64,000 nt of DNA from Symsagittifera roscoffensis (GCF_963678635.1 NC_087068.1:41193649-41257648); one strand, 5' to 3'. Counted from the first letter of the stretch, positions 23,810-35,440 are shown. Notes: generated from the sequence alone by a model not told the origin. Made by a program: numbers and translations.

Positions 23810-24480
23810 AGCACAGATAGAAATGTCTATGTTGGATAAATTTTTAAGATTTTTGCACCCCCTAAGGCAGAGGATTGCACTCCTCTTAAGTGCAAAACTT
23901 ATTTTTGTTCCTATAGTTTATTGTGTCCCAGCACGATTCGTTCCGTTTTTCGCTTAGCTTCTCTGCTTGTTTCTGGACGGTTTTTGAGGAGCCCGGAGCT
24001 GCTCCTCAGGAACACCCAAAAATTAGCGGAACAAAGCTGTTGTGTTCCACATCCAGAATTCTTTGTTGATATTTCAATGTTTTGACACTCTCATGATATT
24101 TGTGCGCGTCAGATATAGTTTAAGGGCAGGATTTAGCATGGGGGTTGAAAATTTTTTTATCGAAAAAGGTTCAGCTGAATCGGCCTCCCCAGAGTCCATT
24201 TGCCTTGATGTCAAAACGAGCGTCATCTTCAATACAGGTTGTTTTGTTGTGAAAGCTTTCGCCTTCCAACGATTGAAGTTTCGGCTCTATTTCATCATCA
24301 TGTCATACTTCGTCCAGGAGTGTCGCAAAGGTATCTCGAATTTCATTATTTCTAAAGTGAGTGTAGACAGTGTAGAGTGGGTCAATGTAAACGGTTGTTC
24401 ACATGGGCATGTATGTGGGGTGTTTGGTGGTTTCCATCCATATCTGATGTAATCTATCGTTAAACTCTGAATTGTTGAGA
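23810..24480 (-). pseudogene. Decayed retroelement C-terminal endonuclease-like gene
   Basis: No long open frame exists, but one minus-strand frame reads through five stops as a familiar protein. It has FRNNEIRDTFATLLDEV, EPKLQSLEGESF, DDARFDIKANGLWGGRF, FFDKKIFNPHAKSC, then KYHESVKTLKYQQRILDVE and FVPLIFG. A one-base shift near the end gives KISFALKRSAILCLRG. This series is a C-terminal segment attached to reverse-transcriptase polyproteins of retroelements in many invertebrates. The D...FFDxKI layout is what a PD-(D/E)XK nuclease fold would show. The upstream RT is absent. The family match is by recognition; the nuclease role is inference. Confidence 0.65.
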
Positions 24481-24494
24481 GAAAAATTGTAAAA

Positions 24495-24650
24495 AGTCAT
24501 ACTTGGAGGTCAGATATAAACTCATTCCGCTATAGAGTTGGTAAATTCAAACTTTTGAATTTTTTAAAATAAATTAGTGACGCTGCAAGGATATGTTGGA
24601 GCCTAGCTTAATGACAGTTAGGCTCCAAAGAATCTCATTTGGTGAGTTGT
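24495..24650. repeat. Direct repeat flanking the retroelement relic, right
   Basis: Partner of 23452-23625. The hairpin is better here (GGAGCCTAGC...GTTAGGCTCC). The pair could be terminal repeats of a short element or a duplicated 3' end. Confidence 0.75.
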
Positions 24651-24794
24651 GTGCTCATCACGCTTAGAAATTTTGATGCTACTTTCTGTGACGCTAGGTT
24701 TATTTTCAGTTTTTTTCTGATGAGCAATTTTCCGTAATTGTAGCTATTTTTGAGATTGTGATGTTCTGTCTCTCAGTTTTGATGCTTCTATATA

Positions 24795-25580
24795 ACATTC
24801 ACCCAAATACTACACAGTGACGGAGCGTAGAAAAAGTACCTATTATTCACTGACAGGCGTCAGTTACCTTAATTCTACTCGTTTTTCACCGTCTCGACCT
24901 TGCCAGTTGAGTTTCTGGTCTGTTCAGGGCTAAGTAAAAAGTTACTATTTTTAGGCCATCAGTCAAACGACTTTTGATCAGCTTTCTTTTACATGCAAAC
25001 ACAACCACATAGCTGGGTCTCGGATCCTCAGACTACGTGATTGCTATTAAAAACACGGCTCGAATACCTTATTTTATAATATATTAAAATCAGTTTCTTA
25101 AAGTCCTTCACCATATGCTGTCTCTGGGGAGCCGAGCCTCCGCTTCCGTGATTTCCTCATGACAATGTGGTTATCACTCCCAGTTCGTGCCACGGGAGGG
25201 TACTGCTCTCCACTACTTCCCCACTGAAGCCTCCCTTTTCGCTAATTCCTTCCGCTAAGTGTCTAATCGTGCGTGATCGTCACGATAAGAGGCTTCATTT
25301 TTATATCGTTATCGTCCGACTGTCTTTCACTATTTTCGCTGTTGTTCTGATTTTTATCACTTTTGGCTCAAAATGGCCGTTTTTCGTATTTCTCAGAAAT
25401 ATTCATTCGTCAATCGAAATTTTGAAAATTTAAATTTCCCGAATATTCTGACCCTCCTTTGCAGTGACTTTCAACCATTAAGGCCTCTACTTCTCTTTCT
25501 GTATTGCGTCGAAAGGTTGCGCTGTGCCAGTCTGGCAGAATGGCACATAATCCCCGGACAGTCCCAATCAATGTCCCTAT
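24795..25580 (+). repeat. Left arm of a long inverted repeat
   Basis: The arm runs from about ATAACATTCACCC to the TCTGGCAGAATGGCAC segment near 25545 and matches the inverse of 60905-61795. The best stretch, CTCGGATCCTCAGACTACG and about 50 bases around it, is nearly identical; the rest is roughly 75-85% alike with small indels. The outer boundary near 24795 is sharp. No gene inside. Confidence 0.8.
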
Positions 25581-26292
25581 TGATCGCATAACACCGGATT
25601 ATCGTCAAGTAGTGTTCCAATTCTCTATAAACATCCTTACAAATCGCATTAGAAAATGAAATTTATCTACTCCGATACGTGTCACAAATGGCATCATACT
25701 ACATCTCACTGCCTTTCAACATTTTCACAAAATTTTCACCATGAGAAAATTTCTTTTCTGGTTACTTACGCCATCTCTCCATAAAATTTCTTTTCGATCT
25801 TGCTGATTAAAAAGTTGGGACGTGGCACGGCCACGCACCCGTTAAAATTAACTTAACGTCACTCGGCAAGTATAATCAGTTATTTATGCTCTCGTCCTCA
25901 ATATTAAAACTAGGAAACTCTGTTGCTAGGAAAGTTATTGAGGTACTCACCCTCTTCGAGCGAGCTTACCCAAACTCACCAGGTTGCCACACAGTGAACA
26001 CGTGTCTTACACAGGTTAAAAACATCAGTCGTGTTTAAATAGGTAAATATACTCACCTGTGCTCTTCACATATATATATATATATAAACAGCGCAACGAA
26101 AATTTTCATTGCCATTTAACAATTGCATCAACTTCAACAATTTTCAAGGCTTGTTCTGACCAAACTAATTCAAAGAAAAAATTTAACAGTCTCAATAATC
26201 AAACTTGGTTGATTGGTATAAGTTTTAACACACAGAGACAATCAAGTTTTTCTCTTTCTCTCTTTACTCTTCACTTTTCTTTGTCGTCATGT
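25581..26292. other. AT-rich spacer, no gene visible
   Basis: Lies between the inverted-repeat arm and the retroelement. It contains a (TA)n run at 26070-26086 and two GGTGAGT splice-donor-like sites on the minus strand (about 25953 and 26055). With no open exon next to them these may be chance. Confidence 0.5.
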
Positions 26293-27510
26293 CTTCGTTA
26301 TTCCATTGCTTCTTGTTCTTGTTCTTCAGGTTCACTGTCTTCTAGAACCTTCTCCAACATGTCCACGGAGTTGCGGGCCGTCCCCCAACTCTCCTGCTCT
26401 AACAGCCTCGGTTAACAACAAGGTAGCAAGTCCACGTTCACCTTTTGTTCCCGGTTCCTGCAAAAGCTGTTGTGAAGACACAGGCTCACATTTCGCTGTA
26501 GGTCAGCTCGTAAGACCTCTCTCTTTTCAACTTCAGTAACACAAGGCGCTCCAGCTACTCGCTTCACCGCCGTGGTAACAGCGTTTCTGTGCGTCAGGAA
26601 TGCTCTCTTATAGGCTCCCGGTCCTATATCTAGCTGGAAGGATTGATATGCTTCCGTGTTCCTAGACATATGACGCTTCGCGCGTTCACACCTCCATGAC
26701 ACCATACATCATCACTGCAGGGAACCAAGGCATCAACCTCTGCCTTGACCATATCCTCTCAATGGCTTTGGGTATCCTCAGAACCTTGCAGGTGTTTCTG
26801 AAATGATCTAAGTCGTGGTTCATTTTCACATTGCTTAGTTTCTCAGGTGTCGGCATGGCCGTCTCCTGCTCACTTGTGCCCGCGTTAGCTTCCAACCATC
26901 TCACCGCCAGCATGGCACTAACCAGCACTATTGATACTTGCTGATTTTGATCGGGCAACCACGTGGAATATAACTCCTCCACGTCCCACGCTAACACCAG
27001 ATTCCCGCGTTTGGGGTACCAAGGGTACCAGTGGCAAGGATATTCCCCATGGGTCATCAGTATGTTCCTTCGGGTCCGATACCCTGAGGCTCCCAGCAAC
27101 GGTTCCACTTCGATAATGATCCTGTGTATATCATCGTTTTCGTCTATGGTAGGGAATTCAGTGAGTAACGCTCCACTCGCTTTCTGCCTCTGGAATTCGC
27201 TCACATTATCCTCGTTCAATCTCATGAACTCTTCACCCACTACGTCCTGCAACTCACCTTCAGATCTCTTCGGGACGGCATAAATGATCTTCGTCAGTAA
27301 ATCGTATGACCTTTCTGACATCCTGGCCAACCTCACGCACTTTGGCACAGAGAAGAGTTGGTCGACCAACACCTGCTGTGTCCTCGCGTCCATAACCACC
27401 ATGTGCGTAGGATACCTACTATTGCAAAATGGTGCGGAGCTCGAACCCACCAGATATTTCGAACCAGTAGGTCTATGATAGGCCTCACTGTCCTTCAAAT
27501 TCATTTCATT
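26293..27510 (-). pseudogene. Retroelement unknown region, C-terminal segment
   Basis: A 272-codon frame (26686-27504) continues, through a frame change near 26700, into a 97-codon frame ending at 26412. After one in-frame TAA it runs on to 26293, finishing in a Glu-rich tail (DSEPEEQEQEAME). There is a Trp/Pro-rich patch (HWYPWYPKRGNL) and an IIEVEP motif. I recognise no domain. GC content drops right after 26293, so this is probably the end of the coding region or the truncation point. Confidence 0.55.
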
Positions 27511-28070
27511 TTCTAGAGCCTCTCGTCAGCCTCCAATCTTTTGCTCTGTCTGTAGCGCTCCAGGGAACACTTCCACACGCGTTCCAGTGATTCTATAGAG
27601 CTCGTCAGGCTGTAAAATCCCAAGGCAGTGATCAAGTTCACCTCCGTTACTCCATTCCACTCTTTTCCGACATGCTCAACCTCCCATACAGTTGCGCCAT
27701 GTGGCGATGATGCTCACTTAGCGTAATCAAGCAATGCCCCGAGTTGCACGCTTGTCCGTCCATTCCGCTCTTTAGGGCTACACAGGTACCCTGTCTCAAC
27801 CAATCACCAGAGAGATTTCCCTCGGATGGTTCCGTGGATGAGTTGCTCTTCTGCTTTGTTACCTTCAGGGCCAGCAGATGGTGTATGGTGTATCATGCCC
27901 AAATCGTGTAGGCTCGCGTCATCATCATCCAAGTCCAACGTGACATCTGCCGTCATATCCCAGATTAAGCCAGCGTTTGGATGTGGACACCAAGAAGGCT
28001 TCATGAGTTCCCACATGGTTACTAAGCTGGTTTTCAAAGGACCGTCCCAAGAACCACAATCAAAACTCAC
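27511..28070 (-). pseudogene. Retroelement unknown region, acidic segment
   Basis: The frame at 27804-28070 contains the acidic run DLDDDDASLHDLG. It continues after a TAG into a stretch broken by further stops before joining the next segment at about 27510. No domain recognised. Placed here by continuity of GC-rich coding composition and orientation. Confidence 0.45.
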
Positions 28071-29013
28071 TCACTTGCCCCTTCAGCTCGGGAACCGAGG
28101 GTTCGACCACTCGTTCTTCCAAAACACTTCCCAGCCTGGGTTGTTCCATCATCAACATGCCAATTTCCTTGACCCGCTCAACCCAGAAATCAAGTGCTAC
28201 AACTTGCTCATAGTCGAAGTACGCTTTCCTGGCTTCCTCATTCACGAAGGGATTATATGCCATTCCTGGTATGCCAGACACATATTGGAACGACTTCAAC
28301 TTCCCCAGTGTTGCATAGTCTTTTTGTCCCCTGACTGTTAACTCCCGGCTCACTTTCAATTCTTTGTTGGAATTACTTCTCACTTCTTCCAACCTGCGAT
28401 AGCTCTCCATGCCGTTCGACTTCTTATTTGGAATGACCAGCGGCATATCCTGATATAGCTCCAGGAGTGTCCTTAGAAAGTTTTGTTCACAATCAACTCC
28501 ACCTTGCCGAATGGTTTTTATGCATTCTCCCATCACAGAAGTGGGGATACGATCCAACTAGAACCTCACGAAGCAATGGGCATCTTTACGCTTAGCACAG
28601 GCTATCGCCGAATCGTCTCTAGAAATCAATACTCGCAGGGCTTCCATCAATTCCAGTTCCTGTTCCTTTGATTTCGAGTCGTTGTTGGCCTCATATTCTG
28701 ACTTCTTGATCCCCATCAAACACCAGGCCAACCGTACTTTCAAGTCAGTTCTTTTACACGGATGAGCCAGGTATGCTGCCACCGTCGCAGGTGCATGCAT
28801 CGTCTCGTCGAAGTATCTTTGGAGGGCCGCCCTCCAAGAGATTTCCAGCCGCTTTTCAAACCCGACTTCGTTTGCCTCCGAGGAAACCACCGTGCCGTGT
28901 TCTTTTCTATTCAAGTTAGAATTTTCCGTTAGCTCCTTCAGATACTTCTGCATGGCTTGCTTCTCGTTCCAGGCCATCTGGTGCCTTCTCGCGGAATTCC
29001 TTGCCTTAAGCAT
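28060..29013 (-). pseudogene. Retroelement unknown region, 151 + 165 codons split by one stop
   Basis: Two frames (28561-29013 and 28060-28557) are in the same phase and separated by a single TAG at 28558-28560, so they were one segment. The sequence is charged and helical (for example EKQAMQKYLKELTEN, DSKSKEQELELMEALRVL). It has no recognisable catalytic motif. Confidence 0.5.
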
Positions 29014-29070
29014 CTCTACATAAGCCCTGCTGGATCTCCCATGTGGACTGAGTCTGGCACTGTGATCCGG

Positions 29071-30108
29071 CTATACTCGACCACGTCGAGTTTTCCCTCC
29101 AGCTTCATTCGGGCCATGTTGTTTCGCGAAGGGCTTGTAATCATCACGTCCTCCAGATCCACACTGACTGATGACTTCCATTTCTAACTTAGTATCCGCC
29201 AAAGTCCGTGCGCTTTTCTTCGACCTTGTTGCCGTTGTGGTCAAACCTGCCAATAGCATCGGAAGTATCAGGTTCTCTTTTTCTCCTCCGGCCAGCGTCG
29301 CACCATCACCTTGTCCATTCTCACTTGGCCCAGCTGCCCTTGCCAACGAGGCCACCACTGCACTGGCTTTCAACTTTACTACTTTTTGATTCATGGTCTT
29401 GCTTTCTGTTTTCCCTTTCAACCGTTTCAGCCCTTTCTTGGTTCGCCTGACGGGTAATTTCCTCGTGATCTGCTGATCATCGGCACTATCCTCTGTGACT
29501 GACTCGGTCAGAACATCAGACTCTACGGAGCTCATTAGCTTATTCAGAAACTCGCGCATGATGGGTTGGTTTAACCCAACCTTCATTACGGACAGCGTCC
29601 CGTATCTGCGTATCACGTCCCATGTCCTCTCCATGAAGGTCACTCGGCTCCAGGTCACTCCTGTCTTGCGCTCAAGTTCGCTCTGGTATCTCTCCCATTT
29701 CTCTTCAGGTAGCGTATTCAGGAAGGATACCCTCATGGTCTCTTCAATTCTCCTCCTCCTTGGTGATTCATGGAGCAGTTTCTGTATTTTTCCACTCCGG
29801 TTGTCCATTACCAGGCTTACTGGACCCACTGGGGATAAGCTAGCCGGCGCCTCCTTCGTCGGGTACATGAAAGACGATGGTGTCATCAGCAATAGATTCC
29901 CATCGACTTCCCCCTCGTCGTCTTCACTAAACTGGTATTCCAGCAAGTCTCTCTCCAACGCTCCTAAGTCCATTCCACCCGACTTCTCTCCCTTTTCTTT
30001 CATGTGATCGTCATCCTGATCCGTCAGTTCGTCATCATTGGGGTCTGATTTTGGTCCAGGTCCCGAAGGGCCTTGTCGCATATATATGCCCGAGTCCGGC
30101 CGCGCCAT
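29071..30108 (-). pseudogene. Retroelement unknown region, 345-codon Lys/Asp-rich segment
   Basis: It opens with an acidic, low-complexity stretch (DDELTDQDDDHMKEKGEK), then a predicted helical part (ESPRRRRIEETMRVSFLN, PEEKWERYQSELERK), then a Lys/Arg-rich linker (VRRTKKGLKRLKGKTESK) and an Ala-rich segment. It overlaps the preceding segment in another frame, which marks a frameshift near 30090. It could be a nucleic-acid-binding structural part, but that is inference from charge alone. Confidence 0.5.
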
Positions 30109-30734
30109 TCATTCACCAGGAATTCTACCGACTCCTCGCCACATGGCGCCAGATCATCGATCGTTATGCACGTGCCTCCTCTGCACTCCTTTACTACTTC
30201 CAATATCACCACTTTCACTTCCCCTGACCACTTCAATCGTGAAAAATCATCTGCTGGTGCATACATATCATTCCACATGTCAACCGGGACCTCTGGTCTC
30301 CTGAAAGGTGGTGCCTTGATCTTCTTTCGGCTCCAAGCATCCCGGAATGTGAAGTCGAACGTATGCATGGCCGCAGCGTTCCAACTGATGAAGCTCGGCT
30401 CCATCCCTGCACTCCATTTGAGCATTCTCTCTTCCGCATCACGAGCCGCTCCGATGCGAGGGGCAATGATAGGAGACGTGACTCCCAACAACATCCTCCT
30501 TATCGGTGGGTATCGGGGGCATTGGTCCGGCAGCGGCCCGGACCCGGAAAGCCACGCTTGCTGGTTCTCTTTGACGTGTGCATAGGCTTCCGGCCAAAGT
30601 GAGACCCGCATCGCCTCTCCTGAATCCTTCACCACTGGTTGCAGATTCCAAAGCTTCGGATTGAACTGGACATGGGAAAGGTCCTCGCGGCCCATTCGGC
30701 ACTTGAAATTGTTGTTAAGTCCATCAACATCCAA
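30024..30734 (-). pseudogene. Retroelement unknown region, 236-codon segment
   Basis: A Trp-rich globular-looking sequence with PPFRRPEVPVDMWNDMY and VKVVILEVVKECRGG. No family recognised. It follows the 30629-31111 segment after a frameshift near 30735. Confidence 0.5.
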
Positions 30735-31111
30735 CCTGGCGCCGCTATTCTTCCGAATAGCCTATCTTCGCTAGCCAACCCTCTCAGCTCCTTCTGTTCC
30801 ACCCAATTCAGCCCGGAGCAATCCACAACCGAGACTAAGTTGATATACAATAACTAGTTCCTGTACGCCTTCACTTGTACGTCCGGGAAGTTAAATGACA
30901 TCACGCGCCCGTACACCACCGTAACGAACTCCCTCAGTCCATGGACTAGAGCCAGCGGATCGATCCGCATCATCACGGCCAGATCTGTTAGCAAGGGCAT
31001 ACCACAATACTGCTTGCATTCACTCGCTCCCGTTGCCGCCTTATCTTCTACTGTGATACTCCTATTGTGCTGCAGGAGATATTGGAGCAAGAGGATCCTC
31101 CAATCCTTCAT
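30629..31111 (-). pseudogene. Retroelement unknown region, two frames split by one stop
   Basis: Frames 30854-31111 and 30629-30850 are in phase, separated by one TAG, and directly follow the 844-codon frame with a four-base overlap (one frameshift). Hydrophobic patches (LLLQYLLQH, REFVTVVYGRVM) are short of membrane-span length. Function unknown. Confidence 0.5.
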
Positions 31112-33642
31112 CTTCCTGAACGAGGCGGTTCCAACTGCGCGTTGAATTCACGACTCGCTCCCTGAAGTTGTTCGGGGTAGCGTAATAGCACGAGCAAATC
31201 GCCCAGCCGACCATACGTCATAGCGATCAGGGTAAGGAGTCCATCCAATCTCAGGTCCGCTAACGCTTGGTTGAAGAGTTTCGCAGGTCCTTTCACAAAG
31301 TTCTCGTGACCAAACGTCACGTACAGTGCTAGTACCAGACCGATCGATAGTTTCCGGATGTCCTTAACAAAGCTCGCCATCAGATTCCGCGAGGGCCTCG
31401 GGTAACACGTTGACAGGAAGGATGGCGTCCATCCCACTCCCATTCCACCCAGGACAGCGTCTGATTGCTCATATTGTGCCCTCGTGGTCAAAATATCAGC
31501 CTGGAATTTATCCAATGACATCGAGTTCACATCTTGCATTAATTGTAACATCATGCCCCCGACCAACTCCCTCTCGTTAAACAAGTTTCTCAGGTATGCG
31601 TGTATCTCTTTGTTTACCGCCGGGTCATGCTCAATTGCGTCTTCTCCCAAGGTACACAATCTTGGTGACAAGTATAACCATGAGTTGGTGTTTGGCTTCG
31701 TCCGCAAAGCCAAGGCCATGAGATCCTCTTCCGCCGATGTCATATTTTTTCTGACTGTCCTCCCTTGCTCATTTTCCGCGTAATCCATCTGCCTGAACCA
31801 GAGGTCATTGGCCACCTGTTGTATCAACAGGTAATCATCAACTACCACTGGCCTCAAATTCAGCAACCTGGCGAAGTTGGAAAGCTCCAACACCAGGACT
31901 TCGTCCAGCACCAACCGAGTTGTGCTGCAAACCTTGAGTCCCTGGATGACATTGGAAATGTCAGCCCAGATGGCAGGAAGCTCCGAGCGGGGTGAATAGT
32001 AGTTGATGGGATCCACCATCCTGTTCGGCGCAGGTATTATCACGTTGAATCGTCCCTCCGCTAAAGTTGTGACCGATGCTTCATATGGTTCTGGCAATGC
32101 GGCATATCCCGGTGATAATACAAAGATGATCTTCACCACATTCTTGGTGAAGTGTCGCTGCACTGATGCCTCCACCTCGGTAATGGCTGAGAGCAACGTC
32201 ATTATAGCTTCTCCTATGACTTCATTGCTCGGGATTGATCCATCCGTCAGACGGGACAACAATCCTCTACTCTGCAAGTGGTCATTCGAGCCGGCAATCA
32301 CTATTACCTGCGGTTCCATGCTGATCGTCCTTCGCACGCTTATCGTCATGCCTGCTGATTGCCCCCAGCCTAACTTAGGCGCCGTCAAGAAGATCACATC
32401 CGGCCAAAAGAGAGAACGGGGCGTATAGAGATAGTCTGAACTGGCAATTATCAGATACTTAGCCTCCTTTATATCCAAAGGATCATAGGCAGCAAACAGG
32501 CTGTCACCCACTGGTGCCTTCAACCCCTCGTATCTCCTATCGTCCCCCTCCACCGAGGTCGCTCGGGGATAGTCTCTAGAGTACTCACCAGGCGCCTGGC
32601 CGGGTGGCTTGGAGAACTGCCTATACATCTTGTGGTGCTTGTTATTGGGCTTATTCTCTGCCAGAAATTTGCCCTTCCGAGCAGGTGGTGTCAATTCTCT
32701 GGCTCTCCGACGCCTGTCCGTAAGAGATCGGGTATTCAAGGGCCCAAAGATATTGTCCTGAGGCAATCCATCAAGGTCCATGAATCTAAGCGTAGTCGCG
32801 GAGCTAAACTGCTCCTGTTCCGCCAACAGCCAGTCCACGCCCGGTATTCGATACAACCTCGTCACTGTGGGACCATCTCCAAAGATCATCCTCCTAGCGT
32901 CCTCTCGACACGTCAGTGTGTTCATGTTCAACCTCGCCGACATGTCTGTCTTATATTGTCCCCAACCGCTGGGTTCTGGACGGTTCCAAAGCAGCACGCT
33001 GCTTGGTTCAACCCCTTCCGCCGGCACGGCGCCCGTCGATTGGCTTGTTGTCGAAGCAGGGGTTGCTGTAGCGGGCGGGTTGTTCGTCCTGGACATGGTC
33101 TGGAAGCTAGTCTGGTTCTGATCAACCGATCTCCCAAGTCGGCTCTCCAACGGTTGTCTTCTAGGGGGAGGAGCAGACCCCAACCTTTCTCTCACATCTG
33201 AGCTTGGAGCAACGGGAGTAGCTGCACCCGTTTCCATTGCCAGGGGCCCGAGGCGATTGACGAGCGATTCCGGCACGTTGCTCCTCACTCTACCTCCTCC
33301 AGTCGAACTGGACCAAGCCAGTGAGTTGGTCGTCCTCAATTCTTGCTCCACTTCCATTAACTGCGTCTGGAACACGTCTTTGATCCAGCGTCTCCCTTGC
33401 TGGGTTTTGAAATGTATACCATCTCTGGTGAGCGCGAGATGATCAATCATGCGCAGCATGTTCTCAAGATCCATGAGTCGCAGCTCGCCGGGGTTACTTC
33501 TCACCAGACCGAGGATCATCTCGTTCCACCGGGTCACGTTGCCGTTCGTGAAATCCGCCACCGGCGTGCCCACCTCTGGGTTCTGCGGTATCTTGCACAG
33601 CACCATGAGTCTGGGCCTGTATTTCTCCTTCAGTTCATTCAT
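31108..33642 (-). pseudogene. Retroelement SGNH C-terminal motif plus second SGNH-like segment (844 codons)
   Basis: The longest open frame of the window. Residues 74-77 (DGIH, followed by F) are the block-V Asp/His pair that completes the SGNH hydrolase domain whose other blocks lie in the frame at 33652-34161. Residues 110-380 are Pro/Ser/Arg-rich linker. Residues about 396-600 look like a second, degenerate SGNH-type fold: VIVIAGSND (446-454) copies block III, with a hydrophobic strand (VKIIFVLSPG, 503-512) after it. Block I would be ASSDYL (400-405), lacking the usual GDS. The rest is unassigned. The true start is upstream; a local deletion at about 33650 separates it from its N-terminal part. 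Confidence 0.7.
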
Positions 33643-33651
33643 TCAATTCAT

Positions 33652-34161
33652 TCACCACTTGCCCTCTGGGGTTACAGGGGCCCTCGAGACGTCATTGGTC
33701 CCGAGCATTATCACCAACGTGTCTAGGTAATCCCCGCCCTGGAACTCCATCATTTTGATGACCTGAGCCACGGAAGCTCCTCCAAAAGATAGAACAGTAG
33801 TCTGACCATTGACAAAGATCTCGTTCAGATCCCTCACTAGACTATCTCCTATAACCAAATGACGATTCCTTGGGGGAATTGCCTGGTTGCTTATGGCAGG
33901 GTTCCAGCCCATGCCATTCAAGAAAGGTCGAGGAGGCTCCGCGGCTACCTGCATGAACTGGTTGCGTTCCGTTAGGTTCATCCTGATGTCAACTACACGA
34001 GACTTCTGAACCGTTCCGCCATGCGCAGTCCCCGTTGACGCTATGATTCCAGGTGTTCGCTCCGAGCTGCTTGGGGAACGATCAAGGCGTTGGCAAGGGA
34101 CGACCCTACCCAGCGTCCGGCCAGTGGTCTTGTTGATCTCGTTCATCGTTGCTCTGGCCAC
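33652..34161 (-). pseudogene. Retroelement SGNH hydrolase domain, N-terminal half
   Basis: Encodes the first three SGNH-family blocks. These are VIGDSLVRDL (nucleophile Ser107 of this 169-codon frame), LSFGGASV with the oxyanion Gly (127-128), and MLGTND (154-157, Asn156). The block-V His is in the next frame. SGNH/GDSL enzymes hydrolyse esters; related esterase domains are known in ORF1 of CR1-type LINEs, where a role in membrane or RNP handling has been proposed. Copies B and C have the same residues. In copy A a short deletion replaced by an ATTCA repeat near 33645 breaks the domain in two. Confidence 0.75.
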
Positions 34162-34163
34162 CT

Positions 34164-34545
34164 GATTGAATGGCTCCTGAAACTGGGGAGCGAGATAGGT
34201 GTCTGAAGGATCCGGTATCGTATTTCTCGGGTTCGAAGCAGACTGTGATGTCTGCTGAGGAGCCTCGGGCTCTCTCGGTGCGCACAGCTAATGTGCCTTC
34301 GTCCTGGGACGTGTGTCCCTGGATGCTTCCGAAGAGTTCATCATTGCCAGAACCTCCGGTGACACTTGGCTCACCCTCGCCATATATAGCTCCTTCAGGT
34401 GTTTTATCTCTTCTTCCTCGAAGGCCATTTGCAGATCTTCAAACTTTTTTTCCATTCGTCTCTTTCTCGAGCTATTGCCCTGTACTCCTGCAGCTTGGCA
34501 CACAGCTCGCTTTGATCCTTCTCCTTTTTCTCCAACGTCTCAATC
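34164..34545 (-). pseudogene. Retroelement coiled-coil segment
   Basis: A Glu/Lys/Leu-rich stretch follows the basic N-terminal part: LEKKEKDQSELCAKLQEY in one frame, MEKKFEDLQMAFEEEEIKH in the next. It has heptad-like hydrophobic spacing and is split by a frameshift near 34480. A stop at 34288 follows in copies A and B but not in C, where the same place reads through. Coiled coils next to basic regions are common in gag or ORF1 proteins and serve multimerisation. Confidence 0.6.
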
Positions 34546-35030
34546 GTCTCCAGTTCTGGATATCTATCTCGTTCATCCTCACCCTCTTTAGTGGAGGAGC
34601 ACCTGTTGGAGAATCTACTGAGTGTGACGGGCCCGGCACATCACGTAATCTCTTTGCTCCGATGAGCGGCTGTACAGGTTGAACATATATGGGCATCTCA
34701 CCTAGCCGGTGATCCCTCTGCTCCCCTAGTCCCGGCTCACGAGCCAAGTCGTGGCCAGACATTTCTCCTCGCCGCCATCTCATTAGTCGGTTTCGACCTC
34801 TCTCGGTGGTCCCGGACTCGCCGAAGGCCAGCATCAGCACTACTTCCGTGGGACGATTCCCTCGACCCTCTCATCCTAACGCGTTGAGGAGCGCGACCAC
34901 AAACATCGCCAATCCCGGGTCTTCTTGTGCAAAGTCACAGTCAATCAGCCGCTGGTATATCTCGTCCAGAGTCGCTCTTAGAGTCTTTCTATAGTTTGTC
35001 TTTCGTCGTCAGGTTCCTTCTGATTTGTCA
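34472..35030 (-). pseudogene. Retroelement N-terminal part (gag-like position)
   Basis: The first part is damaged in copy A; in copies B and C it opens with a short helical domain (DLMAFLSASLEATLDEIYQR) ending in VVALLNAL. An in-frame TGA at 34872-34874, kept at the same place in all copies, separates it from a basic, Arg-rich stretch (ERGRNRLMRWRRGEMSGHD). It then runs into the coiled coil in a shifted frame. The position matches gag, but no capsid or zinc-knuckle motif is visible, so the name gag would be inference. Confidence 0.55.
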
Positions 35031-35440
35031 AACTCAATAAACAAAATTGGATCAATCAAGATCTAAAAGCAAGTCACGATTTAAAACCATCATTTCATGC
35101 CGTTCCATTTTCAGGATAAAACATCATTCACGTCTTCAAGAACTGTCCATTGAAATTTTCTCTACGTTGCTGACTTAAAATTTAGCACCAAGGTGGATCG
35201 TCCACCTTTAACCTCATCAAGGTAACTCAAATGAGCGCTGTCACCTTCACTACGTGGAGTGTTCCAGGTCTTTTATGACACGAACATAACATAAAACATA
35301 ACCTAACTATAACATAACACATAAACATCACATATTCACTCTATTACATAAAAAAACAATCCCTAGTAGCTAGCCTAAAACTTATTCCTAACGCCTATAA
35401 AGTAAACTTAACAAAAACCACTTATCGCCGAATGCAACTC
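35031..35440. promoter_or_regulatory. Non-coding junction between units, possible LTR part
   Basis: AT-rich stretch between the macrodomain stop and the N-terminal frame, present at all unit junctions (38814-39184, 39756-40126, 44219-44584). It contains a run of TAACATAACA-type repeats and a small perfect hairpin GGTGGATCGTCCACC at 35192-35206. If the units are tandem through shared LTRs, this region must hold the LTR or part of it. I could not fix TG...CA ends or a primer-binding site. Confidence 0.45.

Noticed and set aside
24042-24452. 136-codon plus frame
   Set aside because: It is the antisense of the decayed retroelement gene at 23810-24480, whose opposite frame has a recognisable protein.
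25940-26060. Host exon next to two GGTGAGT donor-like sites on the minus strand
   Set aside because: No open coding sequence ends at either site and no acceptor can be paired with them by eye.
29171-34682. Many plus-strand frames of 70-190 codons opposite the retroelement genes
   Set aside because: They are mirror frames of GC-rich minus-strand coding sequence; none shows a domain, and they recur in each copy because the DNA does.
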